Shown here: piece by piece, positions 12,521 to 24,806 of the stretch
How positions within the stretch are numbered: position 1 is the stretch's first letter
How the letters are laid out: every line of letters begins with the position of its first letter
Assembly (NCBI GenBank): GCA_947561585.1
Contig: CANNZV010001459.1
Span: forward strand, 62,001 to 126,000
Source: Caprella mutica
Taxonomy: Eukaryota > Arthropoda > Malacostraca > Amphipoda > Caprellidae
Length of the DNA stretch: 64,000 nt
Direction of reading: 5' to 3'
The notes under the pieces: model-generated
Databases searched by the model: none
What the model was told of the DNA's origin: nothing
The model's input: the letters and a program-made list of their open reading frames with translations, nothing else
Position numbers and translations under genes: made by a program

Positions 12521-12722
12521 ATTTAGTGTGTGAAGCTGTTTGGTGCAAATTATGACGCAGTATTAATTGAGAAGGTGACAAAGACTCGAAGAACGTCTTG
12601 AAGCGCGCAAGACTTTGACTACAGGATTCCGGCAGCCATTTCCAACACCTTCTGTAGATAGCCTTTTGAAGTATTTTGAATGAGTTTCAAATAAGTTTGT
12701 ATAACATGAAATGTAAGTACCA

Positions 12723-13183
12723 CCCAGTTGAAAATTGGAGCAGGTTCGAGGCAGCGGTTAAGCCGATCGAGGTAGTCACAACGGCAGCCTGGGAGCAGCG
12801 TAAGCGCAGCGCGGGAGCCTAACTGACCGCTTTGGGGGTCTAGTTCTAATCCGGCGCAGCTGCGCAGAACTACTCTGGACACCGGCTCTAATTTACCTAG
12901 TGTGCTGCCTAACTGCAGATACGCGGCCCTTAGCAAAAACTACTATAATAGTAATATAATATTACAGTCGTGGCTGAGGGTCGCGTATCCGCAGTTAGGC
13001 AGCGCGCTAGGTAAATAGGAGCAGGTGCCAAGAGTAGCTCTGCGCAGCTACGCCGGAGTGGCTTTAGCCAATAAAGCGGTCGGTTTGGGTCCCACGCTGC
13101 GCTTACGCTGCTCCCTGGCTGCCGTGGTGACTATCCCGATCATATTAACCGCTGCCTCCAACCTGCTCCCATTTTCAACTGGG
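12723..13183. mobile_element. GC-rich foldback element (near-palindrome, 461 bp)
   Basis: The left end CCCAGTTGAAAATTGGAGCA and the right end (reverse-complemented CCCAGTTGAAAATGGGAGCA) begin arms of about 215 bp that pair almost end to end around a short AT-rich centre near 12950. The arms are rich in GCGCAGC-type motifs, unlike the AT-rich host. It interrupts the right TIR of the mariner-like element. Comparison with 24715-24735 suggests at most a 2-bp duplication. The short frame 12619-12936 is a by-product. Confidence 0.85.
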
Positions 13184-13762
13184 CAAGCTATATTTTTCCT
13201 CTAAATTTTTATTCCAAAAAATCCTAGGTAGGGGCTCAAAGTCTTGCAAAAGAAAAAAACATACTGTATGTTATTCAATTCTCTTATAAACAATTCATGA
13301 TTTCCCCAGTTATCGTTCCATATAATGAAAATATCCTCTAGGTATCTGTAGTACATTTTTCTTTTTTCGCAGTGATTGTTTTCAAACCAATTTTCTTCAA
13401 GATAACCTAACGTAAGAGTAGCGTATGCTGGTGCCATTTTTGTGCCCATAGCTGTAACGCTAATTTGGAGGTAGTGTTTGTTATCAAAGTTAAAATAGTT
13501 ATTCTTCAACGCTAATTCGCATTCATACAAAATGAAATCTATTTTGAATTTAGTTTCTTCAGGGTAATTGTTTATCCAACATTTTATCGTTTGCAATCCT
13601 AATTCGTGTAAATATCAGTATATGTATGTATAAGCTTTTGATATCAATGGTTATAAATTTATCTTTAGTGTCAATGTTTATTGGTAATTTATTTAATAGA
13701 TCGGTGGAGTCCCTTATGTGAGATGGAATGTATTTAATAAATAGTTGTAGAATTAAATCCAT

Positions 13763-14733
13763 GAAATGGCTTAATTTATGTGTAACTATCCTTTATATAT
13801 ATAATATACAAAAAATTATTTTGTATTGTAATTGATTATCACCATTGCAATTTCCATTTTCATTTGTCCAATCTTGATTTTCACTTCTGTCAATTCATTT
13901 TTCATTTGGTATAGTCATTTTATTGATTATTGGTTTGTTAGTTAGTAAGTTCATCCGTTATTAGCTTTAAGTATTTAAATATAAGCAAATTCAGTATATA
14001 TTGTTATAATACTGCAAATTATGTTTTAATAAAATTTATATCAATTGCTCCTCAATTCGCAGTATATATTTAAACACTTATTATTCTTATTAAAACCTAT
14101 TTGTTGAATAAATATATTTTAAATACGACCATGGAGTTTCTCTCAACTCCTGCCTTTTCTAAATATGATAATGATAAATAAATAATATCCTAGTTCTCCT
14201 AATTTCTGAAGCCCGTCTAATTACCTACGGTTCTCAATGTTAATCATAATACCAAAATATATAAGATGGCCGATCGGATAGCGTGGGACACTTCAATACC
14301 TAACAGTAACCGGATAATTTATGAAAGTTTATTTCTAGTAAAAAAATTATATTTAGTAATAATTGATAAATAATTCATTTTAATAAATAATTCATGCGGT
14401 GAGAAAAAATCTCCGTCTGAAGCACACGGAGCATCCATCAATTTTCTAGTTGGGTATTGAAGATTTGGGACCCTTGCTCAAAATAAACTAGTTAGATCTC
14501 TAAAAAAAATTATTTCATCCAAATTACGTATTGCACCACGTCTTGAGGGCACCGTTCCCAGATTGTGAAAAGTTTTTTTATTATTGAAGCTACGGTTGTG
14601 AAACTTTGTTCACATATATAAAATGAATTCTAAGATGTTTTGGTGTCATTACATTTTTTCGATTCGACCCATAAAAAACGAGTTATTCGAATTTCGAACA
14701 GTGTCTAAATTAATAAATGGATACTAAAATAAT
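13763..14733. other. Non-coding AT-rich stretch
   Basis: No gene, RNA gene or repeat unit could be supported. It follows the 5' side of the split PLE and may include its leader. Confidence 0.5.
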
Positions 14734-14988
14734 GTAGCTATGAAATTATAGTTTTTTGCATTCGATTCTCCACAAGATTCTCTACAAACTCTGAAAGCGT
14801 TTTTTTATTTTTTGAATTAGTTTTCGAATTGAATTGAAATTTTTAGTGAATTAAAAATTGAAATATAATAAATTTCAAAATTCAATATTTTGAAAAATAA
14901 TTCGAAAATTAAATAAAACTCTTCCAGAGTTTGTAGAGAATTCCGGGGAGAATCGAATGCAAAAATCGCAATGCCGTAGCTTCAAAAT
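14734..14988. mobile_element. MITE-like inverted repeat
   Basis: The arm from 14734 containing TTTTTTGCATTCGATTCTCC and 'ctctacaaactct' pairs with the reverse complement of about 14900-14988, giving arms of about 85 bp around an AT-rich centre. No coding capacity and no target duplication found. A loosely related 'gaagctacgg' occurs at about 14585. Confidence 0.7.
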
Positions 14989-16121
14989 TGTTGAATTGAA
15001 TTACAAGATTTTTAGATCTCTGAACTAATAGAAAATCGCATTCAAAGTTTGATAATCTGACACGCTGCAAACGACTCCTGTGAAGGTTTGCGGGTAACTG
15101 AGGGGCATAAATTAGTGTGCATCTGATTAGTGGCACGTTATATACCAGATATAACGAGATAATTAATTATTACGAATTATAATTGGCTGAGAGTTGGTTT
15201 TTAGAGTACATATTGACTCCCTACCCCCCTTTCCCCTTTTCTCTTTCTCCCTCTCCTCAGGGGGTTAGAGTAACATGAGAGCTCTGATATTTTGCACACA
15301 CTATAAAAGGGTTAAAAAGCAACTATTTACACAATAAATTTTTTTCTTTAATTTTGTCATTTTAAAACAAACATGTTTTAACAAATCACAAAAATCCTTA
15401 TAAGTACAGGTCTGGTTGAATAAGATTTATAAGTACAATAATGACCAAACTTCAGTTTTATATACCACTGTTAACATTTTAATTACCATCTACCTTTCTT
15501 TACCTGGTACTCCGAATTCATTTATCACTAATTAGTTTCTTTTCGTGTCTACTGGATTATGGTCAGATTTACATAGTGACGAAACATTCATATTATTGTC
15601 TGAAACGTCACGCGGTGTTAAAACTTTTCGAAAATATTAAATAGCTGTCAAATGTTTTCTTCAATCTTCATGTTGTTACATACGAAAAGATCTTTTTGTA
15701 TTCACTACCGTATTTAAAATTCCTGCAGTTTTGAACATGTAGATCTGTAAGGTTAGTCTAAATATAACAGAAAAAAATAGTTTTTATTATTGGAAGTTGG
15801 TACTAAATGATATAAATATTTTGAACCTTTGAAAAACATTAATAGAATCAATAATAATACTTAATGAATAAATATACTTATATACCAGAAGAAATTATTA
15901 AGAGATATGCTCCTAATTTATTTGATTAGTCATATGTGCTAGTTATAATAAGTGTGGGGTATACCTGTACATTTGATTTGACTCTTGAATATTTTTGTTG
16001 CTGGAATGTGAATTTGAAAGCATATATTTTATTGTTACATATTTGAATAAGAAAATATTTTATTTATTGTTAGCTGTGTTTACCCTTATTACTTAATTTC
16101 TTCAAAAATTTCATCGACTGT
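14989..16121. other. Non-coding stretch with one dispersed repeat
   Basis: No gene supported. Positions about 15230-15310 ('gagagggaaa' and 'gagctctgatattttgcaca' types) match 42950-43040 in inverted orientation. The rest shows nothing recognisable. Confidence 0.5.
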
Positions 16122-17508
16122 AACCCGGGCAAGAAGGTTTTATGCCTGGGATATTCCCTCAATATCTACAATATTCCCTCCTAGTCTGCACTCACAGTTT
16201 GATGATGAAGGAATATTCCTGTAACAATAATATTGGATACTATTCAAATTCTTATACGAGGGAATATTCCAGGAATATTGGAGAGTTACAGTATTCGGTC
16301 AGATATCATCCTAGGATATTCAGGGAATATCATATTTCTAAAGTATTCCATGCGAAACAAATTGGAATATTGTTGGAATATATATTTTTGATAGTATTCC
16401 ATTATGAATATCCAATAAATATCCCAAGAATTTTCAAGCTAGTTACATATAATAGTATTCCCAAAAATATAACGAAGGAATATCCCTGGAACATTTGGGA
16501 TATACAGTATTATTAGTGAAACAATGACGGAATGTAACGGGAATCGAATGAAAAATTTTACTTCATAAGAAATACTTTTGAATATCCCTGGAACTATTTC
16601 AATATTTTTGATAAGGAATATATCCCATTGGGTTATATGAAGGAATGTTCCTGGAAGAAGGGAAATTTAAAGTATGTATTTCAAACAACAAAGGAATGTC
16701 AATTGAATCGAACGATGATTTTTTCTATTTCCTTAGAGTTTGGTTGTCTAAGTTGAAAACTAAGAAACGTTAGTTTGTGAGATGAACTGTTGTAATTTGG
16801 ATTTCATATGTTCTCTTCTAATTTTTACCATCTATATAATTTTTAACGCTACTTTTAGTTTTTGAGGATAGCGCAAGAGTTAAGCTCTTCGTCAATGAGG
16901 TGTTAGATTTTCGTGTTAGGTATGTGCTTCCATTTTCATCTTCCATTAATAACGAAACTCCTTCACGGAGCTTCTCTGCATCCATGAGCTTTGTCACCGA
17001 CTGATAATGTGACTTCTTCTATAAGTCAGTTTCCTTTCTGGTTGCTTCTTCCAGTCTCTTGTATTTCAAAACGTCAGCGTTATGGCCTTTTGTTCTAGAG
17101 CAGATACTAAACAACCAAGTAAATTAAAAATATCGATCTAAATGAATAGAATATCGGATCAGTAAATTTAATGCTGGCTCCCTATCATAAATTAGTAGTA
17201 CCTACAAAAATTACTTATTTCGTTTGTATGAAATGCGAAACTACTAAAAGTTGCGAATCAGGTAGCCAAAATATTTTTTATCCAATTTAGTTTTCGCCTT
17301 GCAGCACTGCAGTTCAGACGTAATAGACGGGTTATAATAGATAGTAGTTAAATTAGTGTCAATTCAAGATAAAAGAGGTTGGTATTGTGATTGTAAATGT
17401 TTAACGTATGTACACCATTGTTTCATATTTCATCAACAGCAGTTATCACTCAACAATTTTAAATTTTGGTTTAAAGTTAAGTATTGATATCTGGTGATAA
17501 CGGAATAA

Positions 17509-17730
17509 GAGTAGGGTCAAGCATGTAAATTGCGGCACACTAACTAACTGCGGCTTCTAGCAACATACACATCATTTATTCAAAACACACGTTAAAAACT
17601 TAAATTAATAAATTATAGCATGCACTGCGCTCCATTTGATAGCTATGGAACATGTTAATGGAATTTTGGTTCAGAATTGAAATGTAATTAAAATTTAAAA
17701 TGCTGCAATTTACCTGCATGAACCTACTTA
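17509..17730. mobile_element. Small MITE with inverted ends
   Basis: The left end AGTAGGGTCAAGCATGTAAA and the reverse-complemented right end AGTAGGTTCATGCAGGTAAA match well over about 28 bp. The element is about 220 bp and non-coding. A related left end, GTAGGGTGAAGCAGGTAATA, occurs at about 57788 without an evident partner. Confidence 0.7.
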
Positions 17731-19094
17731 CCGTACTATTTTAGTTTGTTGGCCTATTTCTATTCATATATACTCAGTTTATACTTTAATTGTAAATGGG
17801 TTCACTATGTTAATTTATATTACGAAATGTTTATGAATATTTAGCTATAACCTAGGTTAAACAATATATATTCTCTAGCCTCTGTAAGTGAAATATAAAA
17901 TTTCATAAAATTATTTCTTCAGTGACCTGTTCTTTAACTGACTAGATTTTAATATTAAAATTTTAAAAGTGCCAATAATGATTTTCAGTGTTAATAATGT
18001 TCATAGTAGCTTTTCTTCGTTCATGAGCCCATTCTTGTTTTACTTTAATTTGATTTTTTTACTTTTTTGACCCTTATGGTTTCTCAAAACCTTTTTCTTT
18101 ATCTAATTCTGTATTCCCTTTATTATCTACTTTTTCATCTTGTAAAATTTGATTGAATCACTTATGTTTTTTATTTAGTTTATGGATTAACTTATTGAAT
18201 ACAGATTATTGATAGATGATAATTAATTATTTTATTTCTTTTTAGGTACCACTGTCACAATTTCTGGCAATATGGTTTACTTTAAGAAGTTACAAATCTA
18301 GAGACATGTCCTCTTCATTTCATTGTGTGTACTATATAGTATGAAGTGCGTGCACTAAAACTATAGCTGCGCTGACACCACTAGATTCACTTCATAGTCG
18401 AGAATATCAATGAATTTAAGAATAATGACAAAATTAAGTGCTTGATTGAATAAATTTGCTCCAGATTAATGTAAAGAACCAAATGGAAAATACTTTGTAC
18501 TAGTTGTCAGTTTGTCACACAGGAAAGTAGCTCATAGCAAATTACGCTACCACCAATCAATTGTAGTGGTCAATAATTTCGCAAAAAGATACGATAGCAC
18601 TGTTGAGTGTTGACTGCATTAACAGATGGAAGAGGAAAATGAGAAGGTGATGGGAAATGAAACCTGTGAGCTTTTCTTAACTAAAAATTGAAAACATTGC
18701 AATTGAAAAGTACAACCATAGCGGTATAGAATAAATAAGAAATATCTAGTGAAAAATACTGAGAGTTTATAGAACATAAATAGAGCCTCAACAACATATA
18801 AACAAGTTGCCCAGGAATTAATTTGTGCTTGATTACATTATGCTCTTTCTAAATCATGTACTATTTGATATTCTAATAAAATGATTGACGTATGTTTAGT
18901 TTCTTTCATTTCATCCCAGTACAAAAGGACAATTGTGGAAATGCCTAGATTAAAGCAATGTGTCCTGTAATTAAAGTGTTAATATTCGTAAATTTTTTTA
19001 TACAGTTATTTGTTCAAGTTAAACTTCTTGGTGTATAGCTATGTGACAATTAAGTTATGCACTCAAGTGAATAGTGATACATGGCCAGTGATCC

Positions 19095-19510
19095 CTCTTC
19101 TTTTGGATGTCTTATTCCATTGGTACTTCTTCAATATTCCCTCTTCCTTTAGTTGTCTTATTCCATATGTATTCCTTCAATATGCCCTCCTCATTTAGAT
19201 GCCTTATTCCATAGGTATTACTTCAATATTCCCTTCTCATTTAGATGTCTTATTCCATAGGTTTTCCTTCAATATTCCTTCTTCCTTTAGATGTCCTATT
19301 CCATATGTATTCCTTCAACATTCCCTCCTCATTTAGATGTCTTATTCCATAGGTATTTCTTCAATATTCCCTCTTCCTTCAGATGTCTTCTTCCATAGGT
19401 ATTCCTTCAATATTCCCTCTTCCTTTAGATGTCCTCTTCCATAGGTATTCCTTCAATATTCCCTCTTACTTTAATGTCTTATCCCATTGGTATTCCTTCA
19501 TTATTCCATC
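19095..19510. repeat. 46-bp tandem array (about 9 units)
   Basis: Units run cttcaatattccctcttcct, then 'ttagatgtct', then 'tattccataggtattc', with 80-95% similarity by eye. The array lies in a region dense in ATTCC motifs and ends in sequence with the palindrome GGAATATTCC. No protein is implied. Confidence 0.8.
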
Positions 19511-19754
19511 GAGATTCATCTCTGGGATTCCTTAGATTTTCCCTTGTGATTTATGGGACTATTCCATAAAAGTGTCAAAAAACTGCATTCCCTGAATATC
19601 GAAAAATGATCATCATGGAATATTCCTTGGGAATATTCCGAGAATGTTTTGAGAATATCCATTTTTTGCGCGGGAAGGTGCATATTTCTATTACATGTTA
19701 AATAATTAATATATTAACTTATAAAAAATGAACAGTAGGTGTATAAACAGAAAA

Positions 19755-19885
19755 TATGACTGTGAATCAAATGACCGGGAATCATTTGACTGGGAATCAT
19801 ATGGTACGGGGATCAAATGACCGGGTATCTTTTGGCCGGGAATCAAATTATTGACCGGGGATCAATTGACCAAAACCTCTTTACA
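19755..19885. repeat. Degenerate short repeats built on GACCGGGAATCAAATG
   Basis: About seven degenerate units of 16-18 bp, in which the core 'gaccgggaatca' is followed by 'aatg' or a variant. It resembles the terminal motif arrays of the elements at 28578-29561 and 52495-53158, but no inverted partner array was found here. Confidence 0.65.
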
Positions 19886-22544
19886 ACAAACTTTATTCCT
19901 CTCCCTGGAAATTAATGGAATATTGAAATGTCTTTCTGAATGATCGGGGGTCTAATAATTTTTACTCCTTCATTTAATTAGTCAATTTCTCTCCATTAGA
20001 TTCTTTCCACTTTATCTTTTCCATTTACGGTAGCTAAGTTATTGTAATCTCATCAAAGTAGCCGAACTCCATTCTAACATGGGTTTCGTCTTATTCGAAA
20101 ATAAGTATTAATTCTCATGATTGCAAGGGATTCCTAAATTTACGTAGTTGAAATGAAACAACACATTCTAATAACCAAAATCCACTATTGGTAAAATTCA
20201 TGCATGACATTACACAGAAAGGTTACTCAAAATACTCAAGAAGTACATTATACAATTGAACTTCCGGACTGGACATACCTAATACTAATCCACATAATAA
20301 TTAATGAGAGGCTAAAACACAAGATACTTATATATATTTGAGGAAATGGTCAGAGGCTTCGATCAGGTCACAGGGCAGGACATCTCTTCAGACTTAGTTA
20401 ATCACATCACCAATAACTATCAAGACAGTACGGTCAAGGAATGAGGGACGCTTCTTCGCTTATCTCTAGTCGGGAACTCACTTCTATTCCCCTCACTCCT
20501 TATAAATCACCCTCTCCCTTCTTAAACTAACCAACCCTTTTCTCAATTCTTCAATTTCATTGGACTTCGTTTAAACCGGGGTTGTGCTCTTGCGGGGTTG
20601 ATGGTTTTAATTTACAGTTATTTGTATTAATTAATTAGTTTCTAACCACACAAAATAAAATAAACTTAGTAGGCTGGGAATGAAAGCGTTGTAGACAGCA
20701 ATTTTATTATAAGTCTGCGCGTGACAAGATCTCGCTCGGGTTGAAGTGTCTCTCTTTCCGGTTAACGGCTCAATCAAACTCAAGTTTTGATGACGTCATG
20801 GAAAGTTTCCTTAAGATAGATAATATTAAATGAATCTAATACATCAGTTTTACATAGTTAAACTAACAAAAATAATTATTTAATTAATATAGAGTATTTT
20901 TGAAAAAGCAAAAGTTCTAATATTAAGATTTAAACATTGTATTAAATATCTTATAAATAAACGGTTAAGATATCTTCCAGAAACTTCAGAATGATGCAAT
21001 CGGAATGTCGATTGCATCAGCCTAATTTGATATTTGAAATTAAATAAAAGATGAACATAAAATGCGTAATAAAAGAAAGAAATTATTTATTATTTAGATT
21101 AGATTTTAATTGGTATATATTTATAATTTTATTGTAATAAAAAAAAGAAGGAATATTATGAATAAATGAAAAAGGTTTATGTAATCACTACACTCTTTTC
21201 CCAATCTATCCAATCCTAATTCAGCCTAACTATAAACAATATTTCGTATCCCCGCCCAGAAACCGTTATGAAGTTCTTTGCTAAACTATTTCATATTCTA
21301 TCAACCTAAACATTAACTGTTTCCCAATTTATGTTAGCTGTCACTCTATGTAATAAATCTAGCTGCCTTAATATTAGGAACTATTCCGTACCTAAACAGT
21401 ATTCGTGAAATTTATGAGGTTCCCTTGTTTCGTCACCCAAGCTAACATATAAATCCTTTTCATAAACCAAATAACCAAAATGTTATAAAAGTCCTACGTA
21501 AATTGTTTCTTATATTCCTGAATATATTATTCTTCATTCCTAAACATATAAATGTAGAAATAAATATAGGGGTTGCATATAGAATCTATACATTTCATTC
21601 ACCAATGGATGACGAGAATCCATTTTTATTAATCATTACTATGTCACATCATTTCAAATTTTGTTATCTATTCGAATCTGAAAAAGGAACAGTACTTATG
21701 AAAATAGAATTCTAATCTTGGTTAATTCTTTTTCTTTTTGATTGACTTTTAACAAGGCGGAAATATATCATTTATTGTAGAGTTTTGATTGAAAATTATT
21801 TAAAAGCATATGGAATGGACTATATATATTTTGACATTTGAGGGAGTTTACTGCAAAATGACGAAAACCCGAATAACCTAATTTATTAGAACAATAATAT
21901 TATTTGCTTAGAGAACATCAATCAATTATTTTTGTCTTGAATTCGGTTGTCTTCAAATCCTTTATTAAACAAATTATCGTTACCCGGTTCACTTTCTCCA
22001 CTTCCGAGTTCCGGTTCACAATGTAGTTTTTTTTCATAAACTTCGATTTTTTTTTCAAAAGAAATGTTTTAAATAAAAAAATTCAAAAAATGTTCTTTAA
22101 CGAATTAAATTCCACTGATCAAACTTGTGTAACAGTTGATATTTATTGTTTGTTTATTACATTTTTAAATGATTGATCTGTGTCACCGGTTGCCTGAATA
22201 ATTATTCCTGTAATCAGATGAACATTTATTTCATAATAATAATTTCAATAACTTCTCTAAATATCAAGTTACCTATACACATAGTTTTTATCACGTCACT
22301 GAATTCAAATGTTTTTTTACCACTTTGTTTTATTGATCCCTTAATTATATTAATTATTAATCTCTTTGGTTCAAACCCATTGTCCACCCCACCATACTGG
22401 CCACCAAATGCAATTTTGGCTTTCCTAAAGATCATTCTTATTAGTATCAACTTGTATCCTTCAGAGATACTTTCTAATTACTTTGATTAAACTATATATA
22501 ATAATTGTGTTATATCCTTTGATTTTTTTGGATTATAAAAACAA
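19886..22544. other. Non-coding AT-rich stretch
   Basis: No gene supported. The only motif of note is a TGACGTCA palindrome (20791-20798) in a slightly GC-richer patch. Frames here, such as 22173-22490 and its antisense shadow, show no recognisable family and have AT-driven composition. Confidence 0.5.
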
Positions 22545-22774
22545 TGTAAGCCAATGCTCTTAATAAAACCAAAGATATATAACTCTAAAGACTGTTCTTT
22601 AATACATGTTACTACAGAAGATCATCACTCTAATATCATAGTGTTAACACAGTGATCTGCTCGTACTCATGTATAGCGGAGACTTTAGCTACCTGCGAAC
22701 TAACTCTTCCATTCTACAAATTTTACATTAATTGTGACATACTAATGACGTACTACCTATATCAAATCGTTACA
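22545..22774 (-). repeat. LTR-like repeat, possibly a solo LTR
   Basis: On the minus strand it starts TGTAACGATTTGATATAG and ends GGCTTACA, the TG...CA form of an LTR. The first 100 bp resemble the starts at 43121 (TGTAATGATTGATATAATTA) and 48376 (TGTAATGATTTGATATAGTT), including 'cgtcattagtatgtc' and 'agttcgcag'. No matching 4-6-bp target duplication was seen, so the boundaries are provisional. Confidence 0.5.
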
Positions 22775-23126
22775 TCACAAAATTGTAAAAAAATCAGTTA
22801 AAGAAATTAATTGTATTAAATTTCTATGAGTGAGAGAAATTTAAAACAAATATTTATTTTGTATGTAATTTCTCATTAATTTTCCATCTATTTATTTTTT
22901 TATGCAAATATACATAAACATCCATTCCCATTATTAAGTCAAACTACTATATTCTTAATTAGAGTAAACCTATTGGCGTTTCTTTGAGTAGGACATTTGA
23001 AGTTTTATTTGAAAACTCTACGGTGATTTCAAGCCATAATTTACATCATAAATAATCTTCAGAGTTTTGTTAGTATTGCAGACCATTGAAGAGATAAGCG
23101 AGGAATTGATAAACAGGTGGAATGAG
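22775..23126. other. Non-coding, nothing recognised
   Basis: AT-rich sequence between the LTR-like repeat and the 23-bp satellite. No feature supported. Confidence 0.5.
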
Positions 23127-23962
23127 AACCAATCACACGTGGTTTGGAATCCAGTTGCCACGTTGTTTCGAAACCAATTGCCACGTGGTTTGGGAACAAA
23201 TTGCCACATGGTTTGAGAACAAAATACCACATGGTTTGGGAACAAATTGCCACATGGTTTGGGAACAAATTGCCACATGATTTGAGAACAAATTGCCACA
23301 TGGTTTGGGAACAAATTTCCACAGGGTTTGGGAACAAATTGCCACATGGTTTGGGAACAAATTACCACATGATTTGGGAACAAATTGCCACAGGGTTTGG
23401 GAACAAATTGCCACATGATTTGGGAACAAATTGCCACATGGTTTGGGAACAAATTGCCACATGGTTTGGGAACAAATTCCAACATGGTTTGGGAACAAAT
23501 TACCACATGGTTTGGGAACAAATTGACACATGGTTTGGGAACAAATTACCACATGGTTTGGGAACAAATTACCACATGATTTGGGAACAAATTGCCACAG
23601 GGTTTGGGAACAAATTGACACATGGTTTGGGAACAAATTGCCACATGGTTTGGGAAGAAATTGCCACATGGTTTGGGAACAAATTACCACATGGTTTGGG
23701 AACAAATTACCACATGATTTGGGAACAAATTGCCACAGGGTTTGGGAACAAATTGCCACATGATTTGGGAACAAATTGCCATATGGTTTGGGAAGAAATT
23801 GCCACATGGTTTGGGAACAAATTGCCACATGGTTTGGGAACAAATTACCACATGGTTTGGGAACAAATTACCACATGGTATGGGAACAAATTACAACATG
23901 GTTTGGGAACAAATTACCACATGATTTGTGAACAAATTACCACGTGGTTTGGGATTAAATAA
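23127..23962. repeat. 23-bp satellite (about 36 units) with higher-order pattern
   Basis: Units join TGGTTTGGGAAC to AAATTGCCACA. Variant units recur in order: an ACCACATGAT unit is followed by a CCACAGGG unit three times, near 23364, 23571 and 23709, which are 9 and then 6 units apart. A GAAG variant also recurs 138 bp apart. This points to duplication of blocks of about six units. Units at both edges are the most diverged. Long frames on both strands across it contain only the repeat and are not genes. Confidence 0.92.
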
Positions 23963-24635
23963 ACAGATGGTATAGGAGCAAATTGTAATATAAGTATTTT
24001 TCATCACTGTTCTATCAGTAATAGTATAATTGGCTAAGAATAGTACAGCGAGAATGAAGAAGTGCATGGTAATGAACAACTAGCCCCTCAATCTACTATT
24101 ACTTCATATGATACCAACTCAAATATCGCTGATTACTCTCTGGATAATAGCAGTTTCTTAACTAAGTATCGATACAAGATACATTAATTACGTTAACTGA
24201 CCGTAAGCAGATGGAAATCTCCTACTTAGTATTCAATTAATTCATTAACAATAACTATTACCCTGGTTAATATACCATTATTATTGTGATGATATATCAC
24301 TAACTGTGTTATTATATCACAGATTTTAATTGAGTCTAATATTCACAAACTTACGAATATAAATTTGAAAACAATTTATTTCAAAATCATGCAAAATAAA
24401 AGGTAAGGTTTGAGTTATCTGACGATCCGATGTTTTTGATTAAAGAAAGAAGATAAAAATATAACAAATATTATTAAACTTTTTATGTAATTAGTATCCA
24501 TGACACCAGCAGGTATCATGGATAACAATTAAAATGTGCGTTAAATTGATCATTATTATATTATTATTTCCTTATTTGATCGACTGCATGGTATATTCCT
24601 CAATACTTACTTAAGTTACAATCTTAGAAATGACT
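23963..24635. other. Non-coding stretch with one hairpin of the GGTATC family
   Basis: Positions about 24490-24529 form an imperfect hairpin (ttagtatccatgacacc paired with ggtatcatggataacaa). It belongs to the same small palindrome family as 28380, 38392 and 42801. Nothing else is supported. Confidence 0.5.
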
Positions 24636-24806
24636 TACATTTTCAACACATTTTGTAGATAGCCTTTAGAAATGTTTTCAATGAGTTTCAAATAAGTTTG
24701 TATTACATGAAATGTAAGCACCAAGCCTTATCTTCAAGAAAATATATATGTTTCCATTAAATTCATATTCCAAATATTCCTAGTAAGGGCTCAAAGTCTT
24801 GCAAAA

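Larger units (their letters stand above)
11835..13259 (+). mobile_element. Mariner/Tc1-like element with long terminal inverted repeats
   Basis: The outer ends are inverted copies: TTTTGCAAGACTTTGAGCCC at the left and its near-complement at 13230-13255. Inversion continues inward, pairing 11930-12110 with about 12520-12721, so the TIRs exceed 200 bp. It sits inside the PLE between RT core and thumb. A transposase remnant is seen at 12323-12520. The right TIR is broken by the foldback element 12723-13183. No clear TA target duplication was found because both ends run into A/T tracts. Confidence 0.75.
10860..13762 (-). pseudogene. Penelope-like element (RT + GIY-YIG), split by a transposon, copy A
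   Basis: Minus-strand pieces in order: the RT palm (13762-13559) with HIRDSTDLLNKLPINIDTKD and DIKSLY; the RT core (13596-13201) with TAMGTKMAPAYATLTLGYLE and the catalytic-type YLEDIFIIW; the thumb region (11853-11545) with DTKPYLNYQSNHPRH and NIPFNLARRI; a Cys-rich linker near 11223-11250; and a GIY-YIG endonuclease region read from about 11110. RT followed by GIY-YIG is the canonical Penelope layout. The element is interrupted between RT core and thumb by the mariner-like insertion at 11835-13259. Stops and frame shifts show it is dead. Confidence 0.82.
16122..19672. mobile_element. Putative element with GGAATATTCC-rich ends
   Basis: The left edge CCCGGGCAAGAA (about 16122) and the reverse-complemented right edge CCCGCGCAAAAA (about 19672) are inverted. 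Just inside both edges are runs of ATATTCC/GGAATAT motifs (16140-16680 and 19510-19650). Between them lie a MITE (17509-17730), a 46-bp tandem array (19095-19510) and unassigned AT-rich DNA without long frames. The inverted ends are short, so this could be two unrelated repeats. Confidence 0.35.

Noticed and set aside
12619..12936. 105-codon minus frame in the GC-rich foldback
   Set aside because: It crosses the boundary between mariner TIR and foldback arm and has no family resemblance.
16142..16516. 124-codon frame
   Set aside because: Composed of ATATTCC/GGAATAT repeats. Composition-driven, no recognisable domain.
23133..23962. Frames of up to 272 codons in the 23-bp satellite
   Set aside because: Open on both strands because the unit lacks stops. 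No non-repeat domain.
23127..23962. CRISPR array
   Set aside because: No spacers: units are head-to-tail with no unique sequence between them, and the context is eukaryotic transposons.
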